The notes beneath the pieces are model-generated. The model worked only from the letters and a program-made list of their open reading frames with translations. It was not told the origin of the DNA and searched no databases. A stretch of DNA of 64,000 nucleotides. It comes from Hymenopus coronatus. Taxonomy: Eukaryota; Arthropoda; Insecta; Mantodea; Hymenopodidae. Positions 13,155 to 24,600 of the stretch are shown piece after piece (the stretch's first letter is position 1; each line of letters starts with the position of its first letter). The DNA lies in NCBI GenBank assembly GCA_030762935.1, contig CM060895.1:73701001-73765000 (forward strand). Reading direction: 5' to 3'. The position numbers and the translations under genes are program-made.

Positions 13155-13385
13155 TATTGATGGATGCTCTTACTGCTGCGGTTCTCAGCATCCCATTCTA
13201 TATCAGGCTTGATGTTCTTTTAGTGCCATAAATCTATGACCTGGGACCAACAGCTTTACTTGCCTTCCGAAGGAAGCTATGTTAAGGATTTTTATGCCTG
13301 GAAAAACCCATCACACTCCCCCCCCGGGTTTGAACCTGCAACCTTGGTAACTAGAGGCTAGCATGTTACCTCTAGATCAGGGAAG
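13155..13385 (-). mobile_element. SINE family S2 copy
   Basis: Minus-strand copy: body segments complementary to AGAACCTCAAGCCTG and CTTCCTTCGGAAGG-like sequence, then the tRNA-like head with a GGGTTTGAACCTGCAACC B-box complement at 13325-13345. More diverged than the copy in the LINE. Confidence 0.75.
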
Positions 13386-13671
13386 AAGACACAAAGACTG
13401 ATGAAAGATCATTTATGTCACATATGTATACAAAGTATCACCACCTGCCTAGAAGTAATCATTTTTTATTTATTTATTACCTTAATTTTAATTATATTAT
13501 CAATTTATTTGTAGAATGTTCTAAGCGATGCCCTTATACCTCAATGCATTTTCCAACTCTGTGAATGAACAATTAATGTGTTCGTAAAAGCATACCTCTT
13601 TCAATACTGTCAAGAATATTTCATATGCACGCCTTCCTTTTGTCTGGTGTCATTGGTGTTTCGCAATGCAC

Positions 13672-14480
13672 TTTTTACTTTCTCTAACTGTATGTATTTA
13701 CAATGTACATAGTAGTCAGAGAAGGTACTTATTCTACCAAAAAAATGATGAGATTTCACTGGAAATATATATTCCTGAGTCCGAAATAAACAGGTGTGTG
13801 TGTATGTGTGTGTGTGTGTGTGTGTGTGCGCGTGCATGCTCAAAAATGAAAAAAACATTATATACCAAACTTGGAATTTATGTTTGTGTCTTCCATGAAT
13901 GCAATACGAAGATTTTCATACCCTCCATCACAATCTACCCTTTCCATGCACAAATTTGTTAAAATATTTTCTTTCTCAAAAATGGCTCTTATTTTGAATA
14001 AAATAACATACATTAAAGCTATTTATATCTCAAATAAAATGTATATTTTAAATTTTCTGCAAATAGCCTCTGAAGTCCTCTTTATTCTGGATGAGTTTTA
14101 CAGAATTTTGCATAACAGTTAAACCGTAAGAGATAAACAAAAACTTATTGCACAAAAAATGTATATCTAAATAAAACACATAATTTATGTCATATATGTA
14201 TTTCTTGTACAGTTGAGGACCTCACTTATTCAAATGGGACCATGCAAAGCAAAGTGAACCTCAATTGTTCCACACAGTGGCCAACTTTTAAACGATTTGA
14301 CTACTGTTTTAATCTAATGTTTTCCCTTATCTCTCTACTTCTTGCAAGGAAGCAAGTATAAGACCAAATCTGTTAATGTTTATCTTGATTAGCATGATGT
14401 AGATAACAGAATACTATTTTGTAAGAATAATCTGTATATGGAGCAGTTATAGAGTTATGTGAATGGAACACATCAGATTT
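13672..14480 (-). mobile_element. Family A copy with expanded GT tract
   Basis: Reverse-oriented, near full length: from ACTTTCTCTAACTGTATG and a palindromic tip at 13675-13735, through a GT/TG microsatellite at about 13794-13828 (other copies have a short CACACA run at the same place), to CATCAGATTTTTCCC at 14480. ORFs here follow the repeat and are not genes. Confidence 0.8.
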
Positions 14481-14499
14481 TTCCCTAAGGTAGCCCCAT

Positions 14500-15000
14500 A
14501 AGAAAAACTCTGATGATGTAAGGTCAGGAGATCGACCTTACCAATTAATGGGACGTGTGCATACTATCCAATGATCATGGTAATTGTTTAAAACATCCCT
14601 AGCAGTAGTGTATAGGTGCAGGGCGTCCATTGTATTGGTACCACATTTGAGATCTAGTTTGTAATGTCACATCTCCAAAAAATAAAGGCAACTCCTTTGT
14701 TAAAAAGTTTCTGTACTTTGCACCTATTAAGGTGCCATCAATGAAGTATGGTTCCATTACCCTATCACTCAAAATCCCACATCACCCATTAACAGACTAG
14801 GGTCTCTGATGTTCATTTCTTGTAACCAATGTGGATTTTCCACAGCCCAATAGTGCATATTGTGCATGATTTGTGGAAGTACGCTCGTGAATGAACAATA
14901 TAAAGTGAAAAAAGTTGTTACTAATCTGCAAGCCGTCTTGTGCCCACCTACAGAATCTCTATTCAGAAGATCATCAGAATGTAGTTGTTGATGAAATGAC
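14500..15000 (-). mobile_element. Decayed mariner/DDE-type transposase (family T2)
   Basis: Minus-strand frames give NMHYWAVENPHWLQEMN (14870-14815), then IDGTL and KELPLF segments, a degenerate MWYQYNGRPAPIH segment corresponding to the WxQHDGxPAH block, and SSEFFLWGYL at the end. All expected blocks are in order but spread over several frames with stops. Confidence 0.7.
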
Positions 15001-15313
15001 ACATAGTAGAAATGGAATTAATGCTGTTTCAATATTCTGAAGGCATTGCATTCTGAATTAGCTTCCCACATTGGTTGCTAATTCACAAGAACTGACATGG
15101 GGTTGTAAATCACTGCAGCTAGCACTGCAACTTCTGGATTTTCATCTGCACCTCCTTTTCTTTGGCTGGACATTGCCTTCTTCAGATGTAGCAGCAGTAT
15201 ACATAAATCTGTCAATGGTGGAAGTATTGTTAGAAAGAACAAAGGGGTGTTGGGTGGTATCAATGGAAATTGGCTATTGCACATGTGCTGCAGTGGCATA
15301 AATGTAAGCCATA
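15001..15313. other. Unassigned; may be the N-terminal part of the T2 relic
   Basis: A 118-codon minus-strand frame at 15434-15078 runs through this stretch into the neighbouring SINE and matches nothing. By position it could be upstream transposase sequence, but I see no conserved block. Confidence 0.3.
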
Positions 15314-15492
15314 TGGCTTCCTTCGGAAGGGAAGTAAAGCCGATGGTCCCATGTCGTAGATTTACGGCACGTAAAAGAACCTCAAGCCTGTTAGAGAGGC
15401 CTCTGAGCAAAATTAAGCAGTCTTCGACGCCCAATTTAGAATGGGTTGCTGAGAACCACAGTACTTAAAGAGGGTCCATAAATAACACACAA
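15314..15492 (+). mobile_element. SINE family S2, headless copy
   Basis: Body only: CTTCCTTCGGAAGGGAAG, TCGTAGATTTACGGCACGTA, AACCTCAAGCCTG and the end CCATAAATAACA. The tRNA-like head is missing, as in 5'-truncated retroposition. Confidence 0.8.
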
Positions 15493-15569
15493 TTTTTTTA
15501 TTTGTTATAAGTTATTGCTGTCTTAAGTTATAATATGGTGGGAATACTTCAATCCATTAGTTACTTAAA

Positions 15570-17125
15570 AGAACTACTTACTGTTTGAGTTACTGAGCTG
15601 CATGCTTTTTTAATTTCAATTGTTTCTTTGATTGTGAAGTATAAGAAGAGTGACACAAGTCAGTTTTCCTTTCCTATTATAAAACCGTGGCCATATTTGA
15701 ACTTCAAACAGCAACATATTTTATTTGGTATTACTATTTACAAAGGCAAAGAAAAGACAAACCTGAAGCTAAGTAGAAAAAAAGCTACTTAGCTATATTA
15801 TTTACTAAATATGTGCCATATTAGTATGTCTGTAATTTATCACTCTCATTTAAATAAATTTCGTAAAAATTGGCTTTGCAATATGCATATACCTAGATAC
15901 CCAATTATTCTGTTTACACATCTCCAATTCAGCAAGTATACAAGTATAGAGAACTATTATACTACTTAAATCCATCAATGTGTATTATAACACAGCAAAT
16001 ATGCTAAAATATACAAATAATTATGTTTAAATTAGAATCAGAAGTGTGTTATACACAACTCTGTATCTTTTTGCTTCTGCTGCACTGGCTATTTCATTCT
16101 TCTATGTGATTTACACTGCATATTATGCAAATTACACATAACCATCGTACTCCAGCTCTTATTTACATCGTCCCTGAGTTTTGGTAATTATATTGTCTGA
16201 TGACAAAGGATTATGACAATTTTTATATCTGAAAATTTGGCATTTGTTTGCCGGGTGCTACCTTAGCAAGAAACCATCATTGTTCAAATGTTGCCTTACA
16301 AATAAATACAAACTTAAATAAATATAGTAAATCTGTACAACGGCTGTTTTCGTTTAGCAGACGGCAGAATTAATAGAGCTGTTGTGCAAATTTACCGAAA
16401 ATACATGTTGAGGTTTGGAAGTATATGACAGTAATTTAAGTGAACTTGGAAATGAAACTGTCTCTCACTTCGTTTGGCGTATCCTACGAAATGGTTTACT
16501 GATTCTCTGTGCAAAACTTCTCTAACTATTGCAGTACAATCTTACTGAACTGCAGAACTTGTACCTTGTCCTTAAGTGCAAAATGATGTACTTAAATGTT
16601 ACATGCGCAAGATTTTATATGCTTGGAGCTCTACTGCTGTAAATGGAAGCATTTTAAGCATATCCATCTCGTACAAGATACAGTATATTAAGCACATACA
16701 TTGGCTTTCAATTTATGGTGAAAACCAACTGATAATGTTCTCTTAATTGTATTTTAATAAATTGATTAGGTCAGACAAATGTATTAAACTTTGTTTTAAA
16801 TTTCTGGGGTGAGACAGAACATAAGTATATCTGTTACAAAGTGCACCTACTATATAAGGTTAGGTCACCCTTAGCGCATTAGTACAAATTTATGCCTAAT
16901 TCCCGTAACATTTTGGTATCTAAATGGAGAACACGGTGCAAATCAAACTTACTTCTGCTTATCATAATTTCACTACCATTAATATACATTCGAAATGTTC
17001 AATATTTTCTGATTTGGAAAATTCTTCAGAGTGTGTTTGGGACTGACCGGAAGTAATATTCTCATAGCTCTGACATGTGTTTCACGTGCAGTTCCTCTGA
17101 TTTATACCACTATTATGTACAATTA
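15570..17125 (-). pseudogene. ZCCHC10: Decayed duplicate of the ZCCHC10-like gene 5' region
   Basis: Co-linear with 2620-3800. The exon 2 equivalent (15733-15582) keeps the acceptor and donor positions but is 152 rather than 162 bases; it meets an in-frame TAA at its fourth full codon, and the knuckle cysteines are scrambled although the TATGGCCAC and TGGCCACGG-like core is still visible. The exon 1 equivalent (16965-16953) starts ATG but is 13 rather than 14 bases, so even a correctly spliced product would be out of frame. Because introns and flanks are retained it is a segmental duplicate, not a processed pseudogene. Its former 5' side faces MSL3. Confidence 0.82.
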
Positions 17126-17261
17126 AGTGCTTGAGGTAACCCACAAAACATCGAAACTAAGGTAAAGCACATATAACAGAAAACACGTTAATCGCCAAAA
17201 TTACAGTATTACCCAAATGCTATTCTGCAGTTGTACTCAAATATGATGCCCATAAGAAGTC

Positions 17262-17492
17262 TGTATCGGTTTGGCTGGCTCAGCTGGATTTCTGACCCCA
17301 AGATTGCGGGTTCAAAACCCTGCCCAGGCTGTTGGTATTTGTATACTTTTAAGTGTATTTAAAAGTGATAACTCCATGTCAATACATTTGGTAGCATGTA
17401 AAGGAACTCCTGCGGGACGAAATTCCGACACACCAGAGATACTAATATGATTGATCCTGGCAATTGACTGCATTGCTAACAAATAATTTAAT
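17262..17492 (+). mobile_element. tRNA-derived SINE, family S3
   Basis: tRNA-like head with GGCTGGCTCAGCTGG and a GCGGGTTCAAAACCCTG B box, then GTAAAGGAACTCCTGCGGGA, ATCCTGGCAATTGACTGC and GCTAACAAATAATT. Aligns with 23676-23905 in the same orientation. Confidence 0.75.
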
Positions 17493-17599
17493 CGTTAAAA
17501 GATGTAATAAAAATGTTATTTTGCGTTTTAATCAAATAACGAAACAGCTTTAGGGATTCATTGAAACCAAACCCATTATTCGAAAAAGGATAAAAATGG

Positions 17600-17634
<35 letters not shown>

Positions 17635-17677
17635 GGTATTATTATTATTATTATTATTATTGTTATTGGTATTATTA

Positions 17678-17759
<82 letters not shown>

Positions 17760-17803
17760 CATCATCATCATCATCATCGTCGTCGTCATCGTCATCATCA
17801 TCA

Positions 17804-17871
<68 letters not shown>
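17600..17871. repeat. Long (ATT)n microsatellite with ATC/GTC interruption
   Basis: About 270 bp of ATT units, interrupted early by GGT and GTT variants and at 17758-17808 by a block of ATC and GTC units. Long frames of poly-Ile, poly-Leu or poly-Ser on both strands arise only from the repeat. Confidence 0.97.
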
Positions 17872-17873
<2 letters not shown>

Positions 17874-18534
17874 ATGTACTGCTTCCATATACTTGAACCC
17901 CGACAAATTAACTATTTTATTTTACTCTTTAGACCTAAATACTGTCGCAGTTTTCCAAGAATCTTAAAACTGCTTGAACGTTCATTAAGAAGTGTCACAT
18001 ATTTACTAATTATTTAGAAAATGTTAACATACTTAGCATTTCATAATTACTGTAGAGTTTATGCGGAAGATACGTTATTTCAGGAAGTGTGGAAAAAAAA
18101 ACAGGTTGCACTGCACTTTTGTCTGCACAGATGTTTAAATAATTAGGATAGCATGGACTTTGCTGCTTATACTTCAGGAAAAATTTATTAGCAGTAGCTA
18201 ATTAAATATCAGTCTATTATAACAATATAACTTCTGCAATTTATTGTTAAATTGTATGGAATGTTGTATAGGCACTTATTTTTTACGTGCAAAGTGGTAC
18301 TCGGAGTAGGCAGAGAAACCTATCATTGTGTTGACTTCGTACACAATTGGGAGTTGTCATTTGAAATCATAGGCATTACATGGCTACATTAATATTCATA
18401 CAATTTTATATTTGTTATACTGTTTATATCTGTACGGACGTAAATTAAAATTAATAGGGTTTATGTTGTTTTGGTTTTAGCCCAAAACACGAATTTGAGT
18501 ATTCAATTTCTCATATGTTGTTTTGGTATGGAGG
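17872..18534. other. MSL3 upstream region
   Basis: Expected to hold the 5' UTR and promoter. No TATA box or initiator can be called with confidence. Two ATGs precede the chosen start out of frame (18515 and 18528), each opening a very short frame that overlaps the MSL3 start. Confidence 0.4.
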
Positions 18535-18636
18535 ATGGTGTCCACTAGAGGAGTGAAATTCAAATTCTCCGAAGGAGAAAAGGTTCTTTGTTATGAACCT
18601 GATCCTACGAAAGCAAAAGTACTCTACGACTCCAAG
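18535..18636 (+). CDS. msl-3: MSL3 exon 1 (start, chromodomain strands 1-2)
   Basis: 34 codons ending in phase 0 before donor GTAATG. Encodes [20 protein letters not shown] and VLYDSK, nearly identical in spacing to human and fly MSL3. The ATG at 18535 gives the family's usual short N-terminus before KFKF. Cage residues Glu21 and Tyr31 are in this exon. Confidence 0.93.
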
Positions 18637-21600
18637 GTAATGTAGTTTAATATTTACTTGTAACAAATTCTCTATGAGTAAATTTCAACACACTGTCGCA
18701 AATCTAGCTCATGAAAAAAAGAATGGCAGACAAGCGTGCTTGGTGACTGTCATTTGTTTCAATTCATTCTTTTTAGTATTGGGGAAGAGGATTATTAATT
18801 TATTATGTGTAATTTATGTTCATCATTTAGAGTATTAGTGACTGATTTCTGTGCATCGTCCCTTAAAATTTAATGTCTCGTTCTTGCTTGTTTTTGCTGC
18901 CTTTAATCGTTAGCGTAGACAGGAAGTTATTTCATTTTGTGTTGCGGGGGTGGGGTTCAGGGAAGTAAAGTAAACTGCAAGCTCCTGTCCAGGGAATCAG
19001 CCAGTAGAGTGAGTTCTGTTTTCAGATGACGTTTCGGTATTGATTTCATACTATAATTAGAAGATTATCTTCATTTATTTGCTCACTGTGGGTTTTTAAC
19101 CTTCACATTCTGTTAAAAATATGTGAATGCAGTTACATAGATAGTATAAACAGTGAAATATTAAGTAAAACATTTCATATACAGCAAAACAGGCACTTCC
19201 ACTCATTGATGAAAATGAATACATTGCAGAAAATGCATATTAGGGGCATGTGGAGTTTAATATTGTGCAGTTCATCAAAATAGTAAGGATATTTACTGAA
19301 AAAAGTGTAATTGTCATTTTTTGCTTAATTAAATTATCAGCCATTTGTATTTAAGCACTTTAAATTATTTTTCTTTCTTAGTCATAATTTGTAGAAACTA
19401 TTTTATAGATTTCCTTAATAAAAAGTGCAGTTTAATTTGAGATTTATAATATTTTACAGGTCTTAGATGTCATTGTAAGCAAAGATTCAAGAGGAAAAAA
19501 GGTTGTAGAATATCTTATACATTTTCAGGTATGGCTTAACTTTGCTGTTCAAGATGAATTGCTTCAAGAACATTGTGATAGTTGACATTAGAGTATGCAT
19601 TTTGGGCTTGCTGATGCTTTTTAAATGCCAATTTAGATGGCTTTTATTTAAATGTGAGGTATAATTTCATTGCTTTTCTTCCTGTTTTGTTTTTTGTTTT
19701 TTTGTTGTTTTTCGTAAAGATATGGAATTTAAGCATTTCAAATTCATACAAAGAATAGATGAGCAGACATTTTATTGTTTGGAAAAATATATAGTGTTTA
19801 CAAAACTTTTTCTGATCAAGGGTTGGAACTCTTCATGGGACCGGTGCGTAAGTGAAGATTATGTTTTAAAAGACACTGACCAGAATCGGCAGCTGCAGAG
19901 AGACCTGGCGGAACGGGCGCAGCTGCAGTTGTAAGTTACTAATTAGAATTTTAAGCAAATATTGCTACCTTAAAACCATTCATAGCCTTCATATGAATGC
20001 TGCAAATAGAATTTTCTATTACAGTTACTGAAGAGATGCACTGCTATTAAAGTTATTTTTAGGTGGAAAATTAAGTTCATAGTCCACCTATAATTGCTAA
20101 AGTTAACTGTGTAACTTTAAAAAAAAAATGATAGTAAATATTCAAAATTGGTAATTCTAATTTTATAATTTTAAAAGCATGCCAGAGCATACTACAATTT
20201 TTTCCTCTGTGCATTTGAGGTAGGTATATGTGAATTATGGAATTAAAATTCGTGCTTGAAAGCAAAACATTATTTAGTGCTTAGGAAAGAATATGGTTTA
20301 CAGATATACATTCTGGAAAAATGACAAAATGTTAATATGACAACTTAATTTATTGAAGTTTTCATTTAATAGTAAACTTCTTTCTAAAATAAACATCATA
20401 GGTACGAGGGTCATTCCAAAAGGTTTGAGAATGGCCAAAATTAGTTGTAAGCCAAAGCATGGTTTTTAACTTCAGATTGAAGTTCAGAAGTGCAAGTCTA
20501 GGCATGTTTCTACAATGTGCATTGTCAGCACTACATATACATATATAGCAGGTGCTGCTGCACCATATGTTAGATGGAATCTCAAGTGAGAGCATTTCCA
20601 TGCCCTGATTTTCTATGTTCTTAAATTTGGTTTAGGGAAGAAAATTCCCTGAAGATACATAATGTATTTGGGGAATTTTGCCTTTCACATTCTACAATTT
20701 ATTGATGGTATACAAAGTTAAGAAGAGAAAGAAATTTCTTTGAGGATGAAGATCAAGCAGGATTGCCAGCTACAGCAACAATGGATAAAATGGTGATGAA
20801 AGCAGAGCACAAGTTGCAAGAAGATCATTTGTTGCACATATAATTAGAAGCCCTAAATATTGTATCAGCAATAATGAAAACAATCCACAAAGAAAAACAT
20901 GTCGGGAAGCTCTGCTCTTGCTGGATCCCCCATCACCTCGCAAATGAACAGAAACAGGCTTGTGTGCAATGAAATGACAGAAAAATTCTATGGAAGAAGA
21001 TTCAAAAACTTATATAACATTGTAACAGGTGACGAAAGCTGGATTTACATTATAGAAACTAAGAAACTAAATGATAAGCATCGGTCTTCTGGGTTCTTCT
21101 CATAAGATCCTGTGACAAAAGTGAAGCAAGCGAGAACTGCTGGCAAGAAGATGAACTGTTCCTTCTTCTACACAAGTGGCCAAATTTGTTTCGATTTCAC
21201 TTGAGGGACAGATGATGTTACTGCCAGATGGTACACCACAAAGTGTGTGTCAAGTGTTCAGTGAACTGAGAAAAAAGTGTCCTAAGACTGGTCTGCATGA
21301 AAATTTATTGCACCAACACTGTACAACAAAGAACCCAATTTCTGCAAGAGTAAGATATTTGGCCCATCATCCTTGCAGTAAAGATCTGGCCCCATGTAAC
21401 CTTTTCTGTTCCCCAAAATGAAAGAAAAAATTTAAAGTCAACAGTTTGAGTCACCTGAAGCCTCTGTAGCTGCTTGTGAAGAATGTATTTGCACTCTCTC
21501 CAAAAAAGAATGGTATTTAGCATTTGAAAGTATGGGATAGTATATAGAATGCAATAGAGAATATTTTAAAAAGATGCATTGACCAGTTCTAAACTTCTAA

Positions 21601-24600
21601 CATTTTATTGCATCCATTCTCAAAACTTTTGGAATGATCCTCATATTCATGAGATGAGGGATCAGGTATCCATTTCATCAGGAAAAAACATTTTCTATTA
21701 AAATTATGGTTTAAATTACTCTGAATTTAATTTCTGAGGAAGCTAAACCCAACAGTAATAGAACAACCTAGAATGTAATACATATGTTTCCACACTAAGT
21801 TGAACACTTGGAAAGTTAGTCAGACTGAAAAATTCAATGCTATGGTCGGGATTTGAACCACGGATCACCAGGTCTCTAACCAGTTGCTCTACCATGGCAT
21901 TATGCCGGCACAGCATTAAACTTCTCAACTGACTTGCATGTTTCCCGGTAAACCACAAGGTGATCTCAAATTATTTTGAGATGACAAACTGCAATGGTGA
22001 CTTACAATATCAAGTACTTCGAGACCTAGGATTCATAGTGTAGCCAACTTTTATGGACAGTTGTAATAGTTTGTTTTCTCACAGAAACTGCGTATGGGAT
22101 AGGAGTTGGATAGGTAGAGTCAGACTGAAAAATTCAATGTCATAGCTGGGATTTGAACCATGGACCTCCCAGTCTCTAGCTGGTTGCTCTACCAATGACT
22201 TACCATAGCAACATGCCAGCATGACATTAAACTTCTCAACTGTCTCGCATGTTTCCTGGTAAACCACAAGTTGATCTCAATATTTGAGCACTTATTTCAA
22301 AACAAAAACCACCTTAAAATAGTGAAATGTAGTAACTATATAAGGAATGAAAATGTATACAAAAGTGACTTTACGAGAAGTAGTTGGATTACTGTAACCC
22401 ATCCACTGTTTCTTTTTAAGACTCTTATAGCAAAATCACTGCGTAAATCTAAATACTCCATTTTGTTATTATTGCAAATAGCGCAGAGGGAACTATGAAA
22501 CTTTTTCTCAGTGTAATGTCTGAGAATAGCAAGTGTTTACTTCTAAGTCCATGCATTAAGAATTTGTGTGTATGCAGCATTAAATGTAACGTCCCATTCA
22601 CAATGAGATGTAAGCAAAGACATAGTGTAAGCACAAGATTTTGCACCCACATCATTCAGTGTAAGCATTCACATTCTATGCAATGCAATGTAACAGAGAG
22701 TTTGCAAACTCAAACTTTATCCTTGTGTTGCATACAAAGAGAGAGAATTCTACATTCCTTCCCCAATGCATCGCCTGCTATTTAATAGCAGACGATAGCA
22801 ATGCAGTATTTTACAGTGCCTACTGTACATACATGCTCTTCTATTTGGCTGTGCCACATCATCTATCATTTCCCTCAAGGTTAGGACAGTTCCTTGCGAA
22901 TCATCCTTTGATTTAAGAGATGTACCTGCCATCTGTGTCTAGGTTTCTTGGCGCTCATAAATTGTAAGGCACAAAGAGATAATGTGCATCACTTTCTGCA
23001 ATCTCTGTGTTTGCATTATTTTCAATATTTTGGTCAAACAATTATTGTAATGTCAGTGCTACAAGCGTCAATGTGTGTGTATAATGTTTATAACCTATTT
23101 ATTCATTTATATAAGATTTTGGGAATTTTTTTACATGATATTGGTGGTTATGTTCAATTTTAAAGTTGTGTAACATTTGGAAGATATCTGTTTGTGTTAA
23201 TATAACAATAATTTGTAACACTTCTATGCTTATCTTTTTGAAATCCACAGGACTAGTTTCACAACAAAAAAATCTATTGTATTGTCAGCTAAATTTCTCT
23301 TTGCTCTTGTTTACTTACATTGTTATCAAACAAGACCATAAATAAATTTAGCGGATGATGCAACAGATCTTTTTAATGCAAAACTAGTCCTGTGAATTTC
23401 AAAAAGATAAGTGGAGGATTGTTATAAATTATCAATTGTTATATTAATATTTGTATTACTTTACTGTTAGTAGCTTCTTTTTTACATATCCATATGTGAA
23501 ATTATAGACTAGAAATCCATGCCAACTGCTTGCATTACAATTACGTAGATTGTGAATGGTTTACTTGCGCTCTCTTATGCTGCATTACATCTACGCTTGC
23601 ATCTCATTGTGAATTTAGCTTAAGATTTAAGGGAGCATCTTAAGTTCACTCTAGGCTCTGTATTGTTCCTGTAGTTTTGTCAGCTTTGTTGGTTAGGCAC
23701 TGACTTCTGATCCCAAGGTCATGGGTTCAAACCTGACCCAGGCCAATGGTTTGTAAGTATGCTTAAAAGCAATGTCCCATATCAACAGATTTACTAGTAT
23801 GCAAAAGAACTCCAGTGGTGCGAAATGTCAGCACACTGGCAGTGCTGTTATGATCCTGGTAATTGATAGCTTTGCTAACTAACAAAAACTAACAGTAAAA
23901 TGCTTTCTCACCTCTACTTGTTTGCTCCATACTGAGTGTTCCAGCCGAGAAAATGGTGCTAGCAAATAAATGGAATGATTGTTTTTAATTTTATAATATG
24001 ATGAACAAGTCAAAATACACACTGAAAATTTCACTTTTGCCTAGTTGTAAAATCTTTACAGTTATTCACAGATAATGGTGCTTCAGTTTTTACTTTCTAC
24101 ATATTGTGTATAGTATATAAGTAGAGAAGTTATTGCACTCCACCCAAAGATCAATATCAAGATGTCACTGGAAATGCATATTTTAATGTCCCCTGTACCC
24201 AAAAAAAAAAAGCATGTTGAAAATGTCTGAGTGCATGCACGCACGTGAGACACGATAACTAAAAAAACGAAAAGCTGTAAATGACCAAAGTTTGTATTAG
24301 GTTTAATATCTTCCAAGGATATGCCACAAAGATTTTGAGGAAACTCCCCCCCACCCCAAACTACCCTTTTTTACATGGGAAAAATGTCAAAAATTTTGAT
24401 TTTCTCAAAAATGCTTCTAACAATTTTGATTAAAATATTTTATATTAACAATATTTACCTGGCAAATAAAATGTATATCTTGAATTTTCTGGGAGTAGTC
24501 TCGAAATACCTCTTTATTCTGGATGAGTTTTGTTGAATTTTGCATGACTGTAAACCATAAGAGAGAGACAAAAACATACTGCCCAAAAAATGCAGATCTT

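Noticed and set aside
17550..17967. Long frames of poly-Ile, poly-Leu and poly-Ser on both strands
   Set aside because: Produced entirely by the ATT repeat.
22495..22916. Plus-strand frames of 96 and 77 codons
   Set aside because: Low-complexity frames inside a putative transposon derivative with no domain.
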